From: Corynebacterium choanae
GTDB taxonomy: Bacteria; Actinomycetota; Actinomycetes; Mycobacteriales; Mycobacteriaceae
Direction: 5' to 3'
Assembly: GCF_003813965.1 (NCBI RefSeq)
Contig: NZ_CP033896.1
Coordinates: 2,170,001-2,234,000 of the forward strand
Length of the DNA: 64,000 nt
Shown here one piece after another: positions 29,230 to 37,888 of this stretch. Position numbers and translations under genes: made by a program. Every line of letters starts with the position of its first letter. Position 1 is the first letter of the stretch. The notes beneath the pieces are model-generated. The model worked only from the letters and a program-made list of their open reading frames with translations. It did no database searches and was not told the DNA's origin.

Positions 29230-30616
29230 GGGTTAAGGGACAAAAAGTGTGTCTGGGGGTGGGGGTGGCTGTGGGGGTTTAGATCGTTCCTTTTCTGATC
29301 CCGACGGAGTGCGTGTACTCGATGTCGATATGATTGTCGTACAGCGCGGGGCGTCCGGTTTGATGGTTTGCTTCGTTGTTGTTGACTGGGGTGAGGGTTT
29401 CTACTTTAGCGAGTGAGTCTTTGCCCCAGTTTTGTTGTTTCGCGATGATGTGGGGATCAAGCGGATCTCGGGTGCGAAAGTGGAGCCACCAGTCGATATT
29501 GGTTCGTTGACGTTCTCCTTTTCTACCGTGGTGTTGTCTGGCGATGAGTTTTAAAGGCCCGTTGATACCGCCTTCGAGGCAGTTGGTTGTGGAGGCGAAC
29601 GCCTCAGGGTTCTTCGCGCTGGGATGGGGGGTGAGGTAAGCGAAGAGTTTGCCGTCTTTTGCCAGGTGGTAGAGCCTGTAGAACGCGCGTCGGGCGCGTT
29701 GATGGGTGAAGACTTTTTTTCTTTTTCCCGGTGAGGGGGTCGGTGATGGTGGTTTTTTCGTTCATCCAGCTGTTGCAGTCTTGTGTGAATTGGTGGAGGT
29801 AGTCGATCCATTGGTCGGCTTGTTCACGGGTTGTGATGCGGGTGAGCTGGAGTGCGAGTTGGTAGATGATGGTGCCTTGGGGTGTGCGGGGTCGGCTGGT
29901 GATATCGCGTCGTGTGTTGCGTTGGACGTGTACGAGACAGCGTTGGATAGGGGTCTGTGGCCAGCATGAGGTCATCGCTGTGTAGGCGCCGTTTCCGCCG
30001 TCAATGACTGCCATAAGTGGCGGGGTGATATCACGGATGAGTTGTGTGTAGTCGTAGGTGGTTTCTTGCTTGCACCAGCGCCAGGCAAGGACGTAGTCAC
30101 GGGTTGCTGCGATGAGGAGACAGCCGCCGTTGAGGTAGGTTCCGTCGAGAAAGATTTGATCGTAGACGGGGTGGTTGTGTGGTTGGGGCACGCTGATCAG
30201 CCACAGTGGCTGGAAGTGGCGGTGAACTGTTTTCGGGGATGTGCCACGAGCAGCGGCGATGTCGGCGATGCTTTTATTGCTCGTCAGGTGGGAGATGAAC
30301 TCATTCATCCAGGTTCGAGCGGTGATATCGGGCCGGGTTTTACTTGTAGAGGCACCGCAGTGGATACAACGCCATCGTGTGGTGCCTTTTGTTGTTGTGC
30401 CGTTTTTCTTTGTGGGGTTACCGCAGATACTGCAGCGGGGACGATTGGTTGACATAACCCTGAAGCCAACAGGATCTATACCATGGGGTGGTGGTGCCGT
30501 CAAGGGTTATGGAGAAAAAAGAGGGGAATAAGCTTTCTAGGCTTATTATTTTGTTGTCATTGCTGTTCAGGTGGTAGAAATCGGCGGTTTGAGACACACT
30601 TTTTGACCCTTAAGCC
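29230..30616 (-). mobile_element. Complete IS1249/IS256-type insertion sequence
   Basis: The element is 1387 bp and bounded by 25-bp terminal inverted repeats, 29230-29254 and 30592-30616, identical at 23 of 25 positions (core CAAAAAGTGTGTCT). The 8-bp word TCGAATGC flanks both ends (29222-29229 and 30617-30624), a target-site duplication of the size made by IS256-family elements. It carries one leftward transposase gene broken by a frameshift. It sits between tRNA-Lys and pncA, in a region otherwise conserved with mycobacteria. Retained duplication and near-identical ends suggest recent insertion. Confidence 0.92.
29279..30455 (-). pseudogene. IS1249-like transposase, frameshifted
   Basis: The gene begins MSTNRPRCSICGNP with a zinc-ribbon (CSICGN...CIHCGA) and helix-turn-helix (SIADIAAARGTSPKTVHRH). 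The catalytic aspartates lie in IFLDGTYL and AVIDGGNGAY. After about 250 residues the frame leaves the family at a run of seven A (plus-strand T7 at 29715-29721). Reading on one base later restores it: VFTHQRARRAFYRL, then the catalytic Glu in NCLEGGINGPLK, ending at a TAA at 29279. The zero frame therefore lacks the Glu. The full product would be about 391 residues, normal for the family. Cause may be mutation, slippage on the A-run, or a sequencing error. Confidence 0.85.
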
Positions 30617-30624
30617 TCGAATGC
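30617..30624. repeat. Target-site duplication, right copy
   Basis: TCGAATGC immediately outside the right inverted repeat; identical to 29222-29229. Confidence 0.9.
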
Positions 30625-30950
30625 CTGCACACAGAGTCCCAACTTCCCCGGCACACCGTCGAACACCAAAAAACTGATGTGTATTCGCTTCGGTCATTCG
30701 ACGAAACACTCCAGCCGGAGCGGCTGAGACTTTAGGCGGGCATACGCGCGTGCTGCAACGCCGGTGAGGATCCGCCCCGCCGACATTCGGCATCGATGTG
30801 GCACACAATATTGCCCCATTGGGCAGCGTAGCGCTGCTTGCCGCTGTAGTGTGGCCTGTAACTGTCCGCCCTGGTTTCCCCTGTCATCAAGACTCGCCAG
30901 GGTGGGACATGGTGATGCAGCATTATGCCGTCCCTTCGAGAGGAATCCCC
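30625..30950. other. Intergenic between IS and pncA
   Basis: About 325 nt with no convincing gene. The open frame of pncA continues upstream to 30798 but lacks homology. No operator was identified. Confidence 0.35.
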
Positions 30951-31514
30951 ATGAGCCGTGCGTTACTCATTGTCGATGTGCAAAATGATTTCTGCCCTGG
31001 TGGTGCGTTAGCCTGCGAAGATGGCAATAAGGTCGCCGCCTTAATCGGGGCGTGGCAGCGTGAGCATGCAGCCGACTATGCTGTACAAATTGCCACCCAG
31101 GATTGGCACATTGATCCCGGTGATCATTTCTCCGAGGAACCGGATTTTGTCGATTCCTGGCCGCCACATTGTGTGGTTGGTACCGGCGGTGCGGAACTGC
31201 ACAGCGACATCGCAACCGAACTTATCGACGTTGCGGTACGCAAGGGTCAATATTCGGCTGCCTATTCCGGTTTTGAGGGATCCGCCGACGAAGAGTCACT
31301 CGCCGCACTGTTACAGCGCCATGAGATCACCGATTTGGATATCGTAGGGATCGCCACCGACTATTGTGTGCGCGCAACCGTGCTCGACGCCCGAAACCAC
31401 GGATATGCGGTGCGAGTCTACCCGGAACTCTGCGCGGGAGTGGCTGCAGCTACCTCTGCCGCGGCGTTGCAGGCAATGCAAGACGCTGGCGCTCGTCTCG
31501 TCGAATTACCATAA
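30951..31514 (+). CDS. pncA: Nicotinamidase
   Basis: PncA hydrolyses nicotinamide to nicotinate, the first step of NAD salvage, and activates pyrazinamide in mycobacteria. The 187-residue product has the catalytic triad: Asp in IVDVQNDFCPGG, a Lys in the middle third, and Cys in GIATDYCVRATVLDA. Metal ligands are visible in TQDWHIDPGDHFS. The start at 30951 has GAGAGGAA 7 nt upstream. The product nicotinate would feed PncB, encoded at 50.3 kb in the same window. Confidence 0.93.
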   Translation: MSRALLIVDVQNDFCPGGALACEDGNKVAALIGAWQREHAADYAVQIATQDWHIDPGDHFSEEPDFVDSWPPHCVVGTGGAELHSDIATELIDVAVRKGQYSAAYSGFEGSADEESLAALLQRHEITDLDIVGIATDYCVRATVLDARNHGYAVRVYPELCAGVAAATSAAALQAMQDAGARLVELP

Positions 31515-31975
31515 GCTCGCAATAGCACGTCTTCGCCGACTGACCTTCACCCGCTACACCATCCACCGGCACCATATGCTCCCCTGCTCGAGTCGAGTTA
31601 TGTCGTCGCGCTCCTGCTGTGGTGCTAAAGCCGCCAAAACTCGGCAACCCCTCTTCCTTGGTTCATTGCCCCGCATAGGAGGATTTTTCCTCCTATCAGG
31701 CGTAAATGCGGCGGAACAGGGAGCGCATGGTTGACCCAGGAGGCAATATCCAGGATGCGTGACGGCGACGTGGTGCATCCGATTCTCGAGCTGACAGCAT
31801 GATGCCCTGAAATCGCAACACACCGACCAGCAAGGACAAACGTCACGTCCTTGGTGATCGGTGTGTAGCGCCGTTGTTTGTAGCCGTGTCGGCTGCTTTC
31901 ACCTGAATATCAAGGGTGATGCACAGCCTGCTGCATGTGAGACACCAACAGCCAATGCCTTCGCGCTAGAAGTTG
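31515..31975. other. Intergenic with two inverted repeats
   Basis: Two hairpins are visible. ATAGGAGG/CCTCCTAT with a T5 loop lies at 31675-31696. A longer imperfect stem at 31818-31866 has ACACACCGA/TCGGTGTGT outside and CAAGGAC/GTCCTTG inside. The second could terminate pncA or the leftward DUF3618 gene. No gene is seen. Confidence 0.45.
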
Positions 31976-32254
31976 TTAGCCGCGTTCAGCGAGAATACGC
32001 CGGATTTCCCGCAGATCCTTGTTGCGACGGCGTGCCCGGTAGCTACCAATGAGCACGACCACTGCGACTGCCCCAGCAATACCAGCGAGCACCTTTTGTA
32101 CCTGCGGGTCTTGCAGCTTGCTCGTCGCTTCCTGCTTGGCATCCTCGACAAGACGCTGTGGCTTTGAGCGTTCAGCCAGTTCGTCAAGGGTGCCGGCGAG
32201 CAGACGACGAGTGCGAGCAATATCGCGTTCGATATCAGAGATGCTTCGTGCCAT
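31976..32254 (-). CDS. DUF3618 membrane protein
   Basis: The 92-residue product matches the small DUF3618 family of actinobacteria. It begins with the signature SISDIERDIARTRRLLAGTLDELAER, an amphipathic helix, and has one C-terminal membrane helix (VLAGIAGAVAVVVLIGSY) followed by a basic end. Function is unknown. The start at 32254 has AAGGA at the right spacing. Close to acpS, as Rv2520c is in M. tuberculosis. Confidence 0.85.
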   Translation of the reverse strand: MARSISDIERDIARTRRLLAGTLDELAERSKPQRLVEDAKQEATSKLQDPQVQKVLAGIAGAVAVVVLIGSYRARRRNKDLREIRRILAERG

Positions 32255-32346
32255 GGTAAGTCCTTCTATCAACAGTGGTTGTCAGTCAAAAATGTTGGCG
32301 GCGAGGAGCTGTCACAGCCATGGATCAACGCTGCCTTCGCAAGTCA

Positions 32347-32362
32347 TATGATTATCATCATA
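32347..32362. promoter_or_regulatory. A/T-rich palindrome between acpS and DUF3618
   Basis: TATGAT-TATC-ATCATA is a perfect 6-bp-arm palindrome in the short gap between the acpS stop and the DUF3618 gene. Its form recalls Fur/Zur-type boxes, but half-sites are too short to assign. It may also supply a -10 element for the DUF3618 gene. Confidence 0.3.
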
Positions 32363-32370
32363 CAAGCAAG

Positions 32371-32838
32371 CTAATCGTTGGTCACTTCGGACGGTGCCTC
32401 GATGGTGCGTGCAGTGTGGCTGCGGCACAGAATGACGCTGCCGATACACACTGCGCCATCGTGGCTAATACTGGCAAACCATTGCAGATCCTCCCCGAGT
32501 GCGGCAGTGATAGCGGCCGCAAACTCCCCGTGCAGCTGCACCTTGATGCGTCCAAAGGCATCGGCTACAACCTCAATCTCGGCGAAATTGACCTCTTCTG
32601 CCGCGATGATTGGCGGCTGGCCGAACAGCGCCTGCGAAAAGGCTTTGATCACGGCTTCTTTGATTGCCCACCGTCCAGCAACATGTTCGGCAAAACGGAA
32701 ACCGCTATAGCGGTTGGCACGCAGCCGCTCCCGGCGGGAGAGCACGCGCAGAAACTGTGTTCCAGGTTGAGAGAGCTGTGCGGCAAATGCCGTCAAGTCA
32801 ACAACATCAATACCGTGGGCAAGGACATAAGGTGGCAC
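32371..32838 (-). CDS. acpS: Holo-[acyl-carrier-protein] synthase
   Basis: AcpS transfers 4'-phosphopantetheine from CoA to the serine of acyl carrier domains, activating FAS. The 155-residue product has motif HGIDVVDL at the N-terminus and RWAIKEAVIKAF in the middle, with the Asp and Glu that bind Mg2+. The start is GTG at 32838. There is no Shine-Dalgarno; TAGAAT lies exactly 8 nt upstream, so the mRNA is probably leaderless. In mycobacteria acpS follows fas, which is not in this window. Confidence 0.92.
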   Translation of the reverse strand: MPPYVLAHGIDVVDLTAFAAQLSQPGTQFLRVLSRRERLRANRYSGFRFAEHVAGRWAIKEAVIKAFSQALFGQPPIIAAEEVNFAEIEVVADAFGRIKVQLHGEFAAAITAALGEDLQWFASISHDGAVCIGSVILCRSHTARTIEAPSEVTND

Positions 32839-33000
32839 GGCTGTCGATTCTAGGCGATGGGACGTTGCTTACCGCTGGAACAGGGTGTGTCACCGGTTCT
32901 TGCCGGCAGGGGTTGCCACCGGTAGGCGGCATTGGCGTCTCACTGCAGGCTCTGTTTTCTCGCGAATCAGCCGTGATAGTGCCGGGTATAGTGGAAAAGT

Positions 33001-34044
33001 ATGATCACACCAATGCTTGCGCCGGTCGGCAATACTCCGCTCGTGCCCTGCGATCGGTTGGCTGAGCGGCTCGGATTATCCCGGCGCATCTACGCCAAAC
33101 TTGAGCAATTTAATCCCGGTGGATCAGCGAAAGATCGCACCGCCCGGGCAATGGTGGAAGCGGCCATCGCCGATGGACGTATTGATGAGACAACCACCCC
33201 ACTGCTGGTGGAGTCGTCATCAGGCAATTTAGGGATTGCTCTTGCCCGCCAGGCACACCAGCGAGGCTGGGATTTTCGCTGTGTGGTTGATCCGCGAGCA
33301 AATGCGGCGTCCTTGGCGACTATGGCTCGCTTCGGGGCAACCATCGATATGGTCAACAGTCCCGATGCAGCAACCGGCGACTGGTTGACTGCCCGCCGGG
33401 CGCGTGTACAAGCCTTACTGCAGGAGTATCCGCAGGCCATCAACTTGGATCAATACTCCAACCAGGCTGCCTTTACAGCCCACGCGGAAGGCACCATGGC
33501 TGAAATCTTGAATGCGCTCGACGCACCCCCGGAGTGGCTCTTTGTGGCAGTAAGTACCACCGGCACCCTTGGCGGTTGTCAACGGAAACTTCGCGAGGTT
33601 GGTGCCGATACCGCCACGATGGCCGTTGATGCATACGGCTCGATTCTTTTTGAGGGACCTCGGGCGACTCGGGTCTTACCTGGTTTTGGTGCCGGTGTCC
33701 TGCCTGCGCTGGCAGCACATGTCCATCCCACCGGGGTAACTCGCATTGGCACCAAACAGGCGGTGATCGGTGCGCATGCACTCACCCGGGTGGAGGGGAT
33801 TTTGCCCGGTGCCTCTGGCGGGGCGGTGATTGCTGCCCTCGCGCACGCCGTGGCAACAGGGGTACTCTCCCCCAGCGGGAAACGACCTGTTGTGGTGGTA
33901 TTGCATGACAGCGGTGCCGGTTATCTCGACTCGATTTATGATCCGGGGTGGCTGCACCGGGAAGTAGGCATCACCCAGGATGCAATCCCCCAATTGGTTG
34001 ACGCGTTGTTGGCAGGCGACCTCGGGGACTATGACCGTACCTGA
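33001..34044 (+). CDS. SbnA-like PLP synthase (cysteine synthase family)
   Basis: The 347-residue product belongs to the O-acetylserine sulfhydrylase fold. PLP lysine lies in NPGGSAKDRTAR, the substrate loop in ESSSGNLGIALA and the phosphate-binding loop in VSTTGTLGG. The pattern is closer to SbnA, which joins O-phosphoserine and glutamate into N-(1-amino-1-carboxy-2-ethyl)-glutamate, a precursor of 2,3-diaminopropionate, than to CysK. TATAGT ends 8 nt before the ATG, so this first gene of the cluster probably yields a leaderless mRNA. Two more biosynthetic genes follow on the same strand. The exact substrate is inferred. Confidence 0.82.
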   Translation: MITPMLAPVGNTPLVPCDRLAERLGLSRRIYAKLEQFNPGGSAKDRTARAMVEAAIADGRIDETTTPLLVESSSGNLGIALARQAHQRGWDFRCVVDPRANAASLATMARFGATIDMVNSPDAATGDWLTARRARVQALLQEYPQAINLDQYSNQAAFTAHAEGTMAEILNALDAPPEWLFVAVSTTGTLGGCQRKLREVGADTATMAVDAYGSILFEGPRATRVLPGFGAGVLPALAAHVHPTGVTRIGTKQAVIGAHALTRVEGILPGASGGAVIAALAHAVATGVLSPSGKRPVVVVLHDSGAGYLDSIYDPGWLHREVGITQDAIPQLVDALLAGDLGDYDRT

Positions 34045-34276
34045 GATTCGGGTGTGGTCTGCATACAACCCGCTTTCCACACCGCCCAGCAGCCGCAACC
34101 CCCTTTTATTCGCAGCCTCGTGTGCTGACCAATGGCGGGAATGCAGCAAACAACCAACCACCAGCAGTGCACGGCTTTCACCACCTGTAATGCTCAAGCC
34201 AACCACTACAAGTGTGCAGAACTGATACTCACCGGACTGTGGCCACTTGAGGCAACATGGCCAACCTCGGTCGTTA

Positions 34277-34316
34277 TTTTCTTATCCCTTCAGGTCTTTT
34301 TTCTTATCCCTTTAGG
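34277..34316 (+). repeat. Two 18-bp direct repeats upstream of the FAD/NAD(P) gene
   Basis: TTTTCTTATCCCTTCAGG (34277-34294) and TTTTCTTATCCCTTTAGG (34299-34316) differ at one base, with a 22-bp period (two helical turns). The second copy overlaps the AGGAGG ribosome site of the next gene. They could be an operator or the result of a local duplication. Confidence 0.7.
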
Positions 34317-34332
34317 AGGGTTCCGATTCGCA

Positions 34333-36021
34333 ATGAGCTCCACACAGCAACCAGCCCCCTATCGGGTGGCGATTATCGGCGGCGGCCCGCGTGGACTGTG
34401 GGCGCTCGAAGAACTCCGCAAACAGTGGCAAGCATCGACGGCGCACCTGCCAGTGGCGGTTACCCTCATTGAGCCGCATGCACCCGGGGCGGGTTGGGTG
34501 TATCGAGCCGGCCAGTCGCCGGTGATGCGACTCAACGCCCCAGCCAGTGTGGTGACCTCTTTAACTGGTGGCGCATTCAGCGACTGGTTGGCAGCCAAAC
34601 CTGCAATCCCCGGCGCGCAAGCAGGTGATCCGGCAAGTCGTGTCTTCGTTCCCCGGGTGGTGGTTGGCGAGTTTTTACACCACTGCTATCAGCAGTTGCT
34701 GGCGGATCTTCCACCGGGGATGACTATTGAGCATCTGCCAGGTTTGGCCACGGATGTGGCGATTTCCGGCGATACTATTGATGTCTCGATCAGCGACCTG
34801 CCCGAAGAATCCGAGAGTGACCACGCTCGATCTTTCGATCTGGGCAACCACCGCACCAAGTCGGATGTGGACGGAAATCCAGCCGGAGCGCCGGTTGTGC
34901 CAGCTACGGTGACTGTCGACGAAGTGCTGTTCGCTACTGGGCATGTGCATGCCTGGGAGGGTGAGCTTTCCCCGGCACTGCACCCGTATTTTGCACCGGG
35001 GGTCGATGTCATCCCGGCTGGCGCATGTGTCCATATGCGGGGTGCGGCGCTCACTGCAATTGATGTGTGTCTGCTCCTTACTGAGGGGCGCGGGGGGCGT
35101 TTTGCTACCAGCACACGTGAGCAGTGGCGCTATGTCCGTTGTGGACAGGAACCGAAACAGATCATTCCGTATTCCCGCAGCGGCCGTTTCATGGAGGTCA
35201 AGCCTGCTCCTGGTTCGCCGCTCTACCAGCTCGATGTGGCAGCAGCAGCAGATTTGAGTGACCTGCTTAAGTCTGCTTCCACAACCGAAGCGATCATCGA
35301 TGTGTTGCAGCAGGCAGCTATTGCCTGGTTACAGGCCGCCGGAGAGACAATTACGTCCACTCATCATGCGCAGGTTCGTGCTGTTCTTTCCGGATCTGAT
35401 GGCAGTGGTGATGCGGTGGGTGATCTGCGGCGCAGTGTGCAGGTTATCCGCGGTACTGCCGCACCTTCGCCGCAGTGGGCGGTGGGGGATGCCTTCAGAC
35501 GTCTGTATCCTGCCCTGGTGACCGCCAGAAGTTACCACTATCTGCCGGGTTTTCACCGGTTGTGCCGCACACTTGAGCGGGTGGCCTTTGGTCCGCCCGA
35601 AACTACCGCGGGAAGACTGTTGGCACTGATCGACGAGGGAATTGTTACAGCTCCGCGAACTTGTGCACTGCCGAATGTGAAAGCAGCATTGCCAGAAACC
35701 GACTGGCAACATCAGTATCATCGCGGCGATGACGAAGTGTGGCTGGTGGATGCAACCATTGCCCCACCGGGGATTCACGACCACAGTCTTGCCGGCCGCC
35801 TGCGCAAACTGGGGTTGCTCACGAGTGATGAAAACGGGCTCCTTGCGATTGGGCGCAACGGATATCTCACCGGGTCTCAACGGCTAGCAATGGTGGGGCG
35901 TGATGTTGAAGGCACCGTGCTGGGGCACGACACACTCTCTAGGGCGATGCACCCAGAGATTCCCCGGTGGGCTGCTACCGTCCACGACCATGTGCTCGCC
36001 GCATCTCAGCACAGCACGTAG
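34333..36021 (+). CDS. FAD/NAD(P)-binding protein of the biosynthetic cluster
   Basis: The 562-residue product begins with a dinucleotide-binding motif (VAIIGGGPRGLWALEEL) and the segment PHAPGAGWVYR, as in the NAD_binding_9-type FAD/NAD(P) proteins. Further conserved stretches are VDEVLFATGHVHAWEG and a C-terminal part with LAIGRNGYLTG. It is probably a flavin-dependent oxidoreductase; the reaction is unknown. It occupies the place where the staphyloferrin B pathway has the SbnB dehydrogenase. The start at 34333 has AGGAGG 13 nt upstream, slightly long. It is 288 nt from the SbnA-like gene. Confidence 0.75.
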   Translation: MSSTQQPAPYRVAIIGGGPRGLWALEELRKQWQASTAHLPVAVTLIEPHAPGAGWVYRAGQSPVMRLNAPASVVTSLTGGAFSDWLAAKPAIPGAQAGDPASRVFVPRVVVGEFLHHCYQQLLADLPPGMTIEHLPGLATDVAISGDTIDVSISDLPEESESDHARSFDLGNHRTKSDVDGNPAGAPVVPATVTVDEVLFATGHVHAWEGELSPALHPYFAPGVDVIPAGACVHMRGAALTAIDVCLLLTEGRGGRFATSTREQWRYVRCGQEPKQIIPYSRSGRFMEVKPAPGSPLYQLDVAAAADLSDLLKSASTTEAIIDVLQQAAIAWLQAAGETITSTHHAQVRAVLSGSDGSGDAVGDLRRSVQVIRGTAAPSPQWAVGDAFRRLYPALVTARSYHYLPGFHRLCRTLERVAFGPPETTAGRLLALIDEGIVTAPRTCALPNVKAALPETDWQHQYHRGDDEVWLVDATIAPPGIHDHSLAGRLRKLGLLTSDENGLLAIGRNGYLTGSQRLAMVGRDVEGTVLGHDTLSRAMHPEIPRWAATVHDHVLAASQHST

Positions 36022-36284
36022 TTCCGCATCTTCCACATCTCACCAATTACCGTGACTTGGCTTTGGGTACGACCTGCCAATAAGCAGCTCACTCTACCAA
36101 TGTGGTTTTTTTACCAGTGAGGTCGCCTGCTAGGGCAATGGTGCTTGGGAACCCTATTTTTTTGCCACACCCAACAGATCAGGTCTGCTGGCCACCAACT
36201 GCCCTATTGTTGGTGTTGTTCTTTCTCTTTTTGCATGTTCTTCGCTTAGGAGTGGTTGCTATTTCTTCCCCCTCACCCCGCACA

Positions 36285-37736
36285 ATGGCTGCAACAATCC
36301 CGCTGCAGGCTCGGCTCGCGCCGTGGATGCAAACGTTGCTCGACGCACCTGAGCGCCTCCGCGAGGCGGTGGCCACCTATGGCAGCCCGATTAATATCGT
36401 CAACCCTGCCGCGTTACCAGCCTGTGCCGCGGAACTTGTTGCAGCTGGACGTCGCCATGACGTGGCAGTGGAGATTTTCTTCGCCCGCAAAGCCAATAAG
36501 GCGTTAAGTTTTGTCGACGCGGCCCGTGACGCGGGTCACGGAATAGATGTTGCCTCGTTGCGGGAACTTGCCCAAGTGCTTGCCCGCGGTGTGGATCCGG
36601 CAAAAATTATTGTCTCAGCCGCGATTAAACCTGCTGCACTGCTGCGTCTCGCGGTGGAACATGGGGTCACAGTATCTATCGACAATCCAACTGAGATGTC
36701 CCGACTGGCGGCAATTGCCACACAGCTTGGTCGACAAACCCCTATTGCTTTTCGCATTGCCACCGATCCGGCATACCATCGCCCCACCCGGTTCGGGGAG
36801 CGCCCGGCAACCTGGTGCCAGCTGCTCGCCGACGGGCTACCATCCGGGCTTACACTGGTCGGGGTGCACCTGCATTTGCACGGCTATAGTGCCGCTGATC
36901 GGGCACAAGCACTAGGCGATGCACTGCAGGTTGTTGATGCCGCTACTGCCGCCGGCCACCAGCTCACATTCGTCGATCTTGGTGGCGGGATCCCCATGAG
37001 TTATTTGTCGTCGGCCACGCAGTGGGAGACGTTTCAACAGGCACGGGCTGAACTTGCAGCACATCCTATCGCGGATCCGACAAAACAGTGGACATGGAAC
37101 AATGATCCACTTTCCAACCACTACCCCTTTTATCAACAGCCAATACGCGGTGAATGGCTCACCACCCTGCTCACCGCAACGATCACTTGCGGTGGGAAAC
37201 CCTCCACCGTGGCTGCGGCACTGCGCACCCGCGGACTCGCCCTACACTTGGAACCTGGTCGCAGTGTGCTCGACGGCGGTGGTATGACTGTCGCCGAAGT
37301 CATCCACATCAAACACCGCACCGATGGGGTGGGGCTGGTGGTCTGCGGGATGAACCGCACCCAATGCCGCACCACCAGCGACGATATTTTGCTCGACCCA
37401 ATCCTTGTGCCCCAACCAGATGCCCCAACCGGTGGCACTGATGCACCGTTTACCGGCTTTCTTGTGGGCGCCTACTGTATCGAAGATGAGGTGCTCGTTC
37501 GCCGCGCAATGCACTTCCCCCACGGTGTTCACCCAGGGGATCTCATCGCCATTCCGAATACCGCAGGCTACTTCATGCATATTTTAGAAAGCGCCTCCCA
37601 CCAGATTCCGCTGGCACACACCCTCACCCTTACCGGGAATGACGAGCTCGTGCTCGATGATATTGATCGGCAGCCCGCCTTCGATCCGCCAACACTGACC
37701 GGCGATTTACCGGGCACTGCTCAACCCCATCACTGA
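36285..37736 (+). CDS. Y4yA-type fold-III PLP enzyme (decarboxylase-like)
   Basis: The 483-residue product belongs to the alanine racemase / diaminopimelate decarboxylase fold. PLP lysine lies in EIFFARKANKALSFVD, the phosphate-binding region around FVDLGGGIP and LHLEPGRSVLDGGG, and the C-terminal barrel has GAYCIEDEVLVRRAM. It resembles the Y4yA family of rhizobia and, more distantly, SbnH, which decarboxylates citryl-diaminopropionate. Start choice is uncertain: the ATG at 36285 has no ribosome site, while TTAGGAG at 36246-36252 overlaps an in-frame GTG at 36252. It follows the FAD/NAD(P) gene by about 260 nt. Confidence 0.78.
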   Translation: MAATIPLQARLAPWMQTLLDAPERLREAVATYGSPINIVNPAALPACAAELVAAGRRHDVAVEIFFARKANKALSFVDAARDAGHGIDVASLRELAQVLARGVDPAKIIVSAAIKPAALLRLAVEHGVTVSIDNPTEMSRLAAIATQLGRQTPIAFRIATDPAYHRPTRFGERPATWCQLLADGLPSGLTLVGVHLHLHGYSAADRAQALGDALQVVDAATAAGHQLTFVDLGGGIPMSYLSSATQWETFQQARAELAAHPIADPTKQWTWNNDPLSNHYPFYQQPIRGEWLTTLLTATITCGGKPSTVAAALRTRGLALHLEPGRSVLDGGGMTVAEVIHIKHRTDGVGLVVCGMNRTQCRTTSDDILLDPILVPQPDAPTGGTDAPFTGFLVGAYCIEDEVLVRRAMHFPHGVHPGDLIAIPNTAGYFMHILESASHQIPLAHTLTLTGNDELVLDDIDRQPAFDPPTLTGDLPGTAQPHH

Positions 37737-37888
37737 CCACTGCACGGTAACCACCACCAACTGCAACCCAACACGGCTGCATGCGGCAGGACGAATCTGT
37801 TAGTGCTGTCCCCGCGCTACCTGGCATCTTTTCGGTGGTGGATCGCGTGTATTTGACACATTCCACATCAACCACGGAAACTTGCACC

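Noticed and set aside
29551..29811. An 86-codon minus-strand frame near the end of the IS transposase, as a separate gene
   Set aside because: It lies in the frame that neither precedes nor continues the transposase. The family sequence continues in the third frame, which has no ATG.
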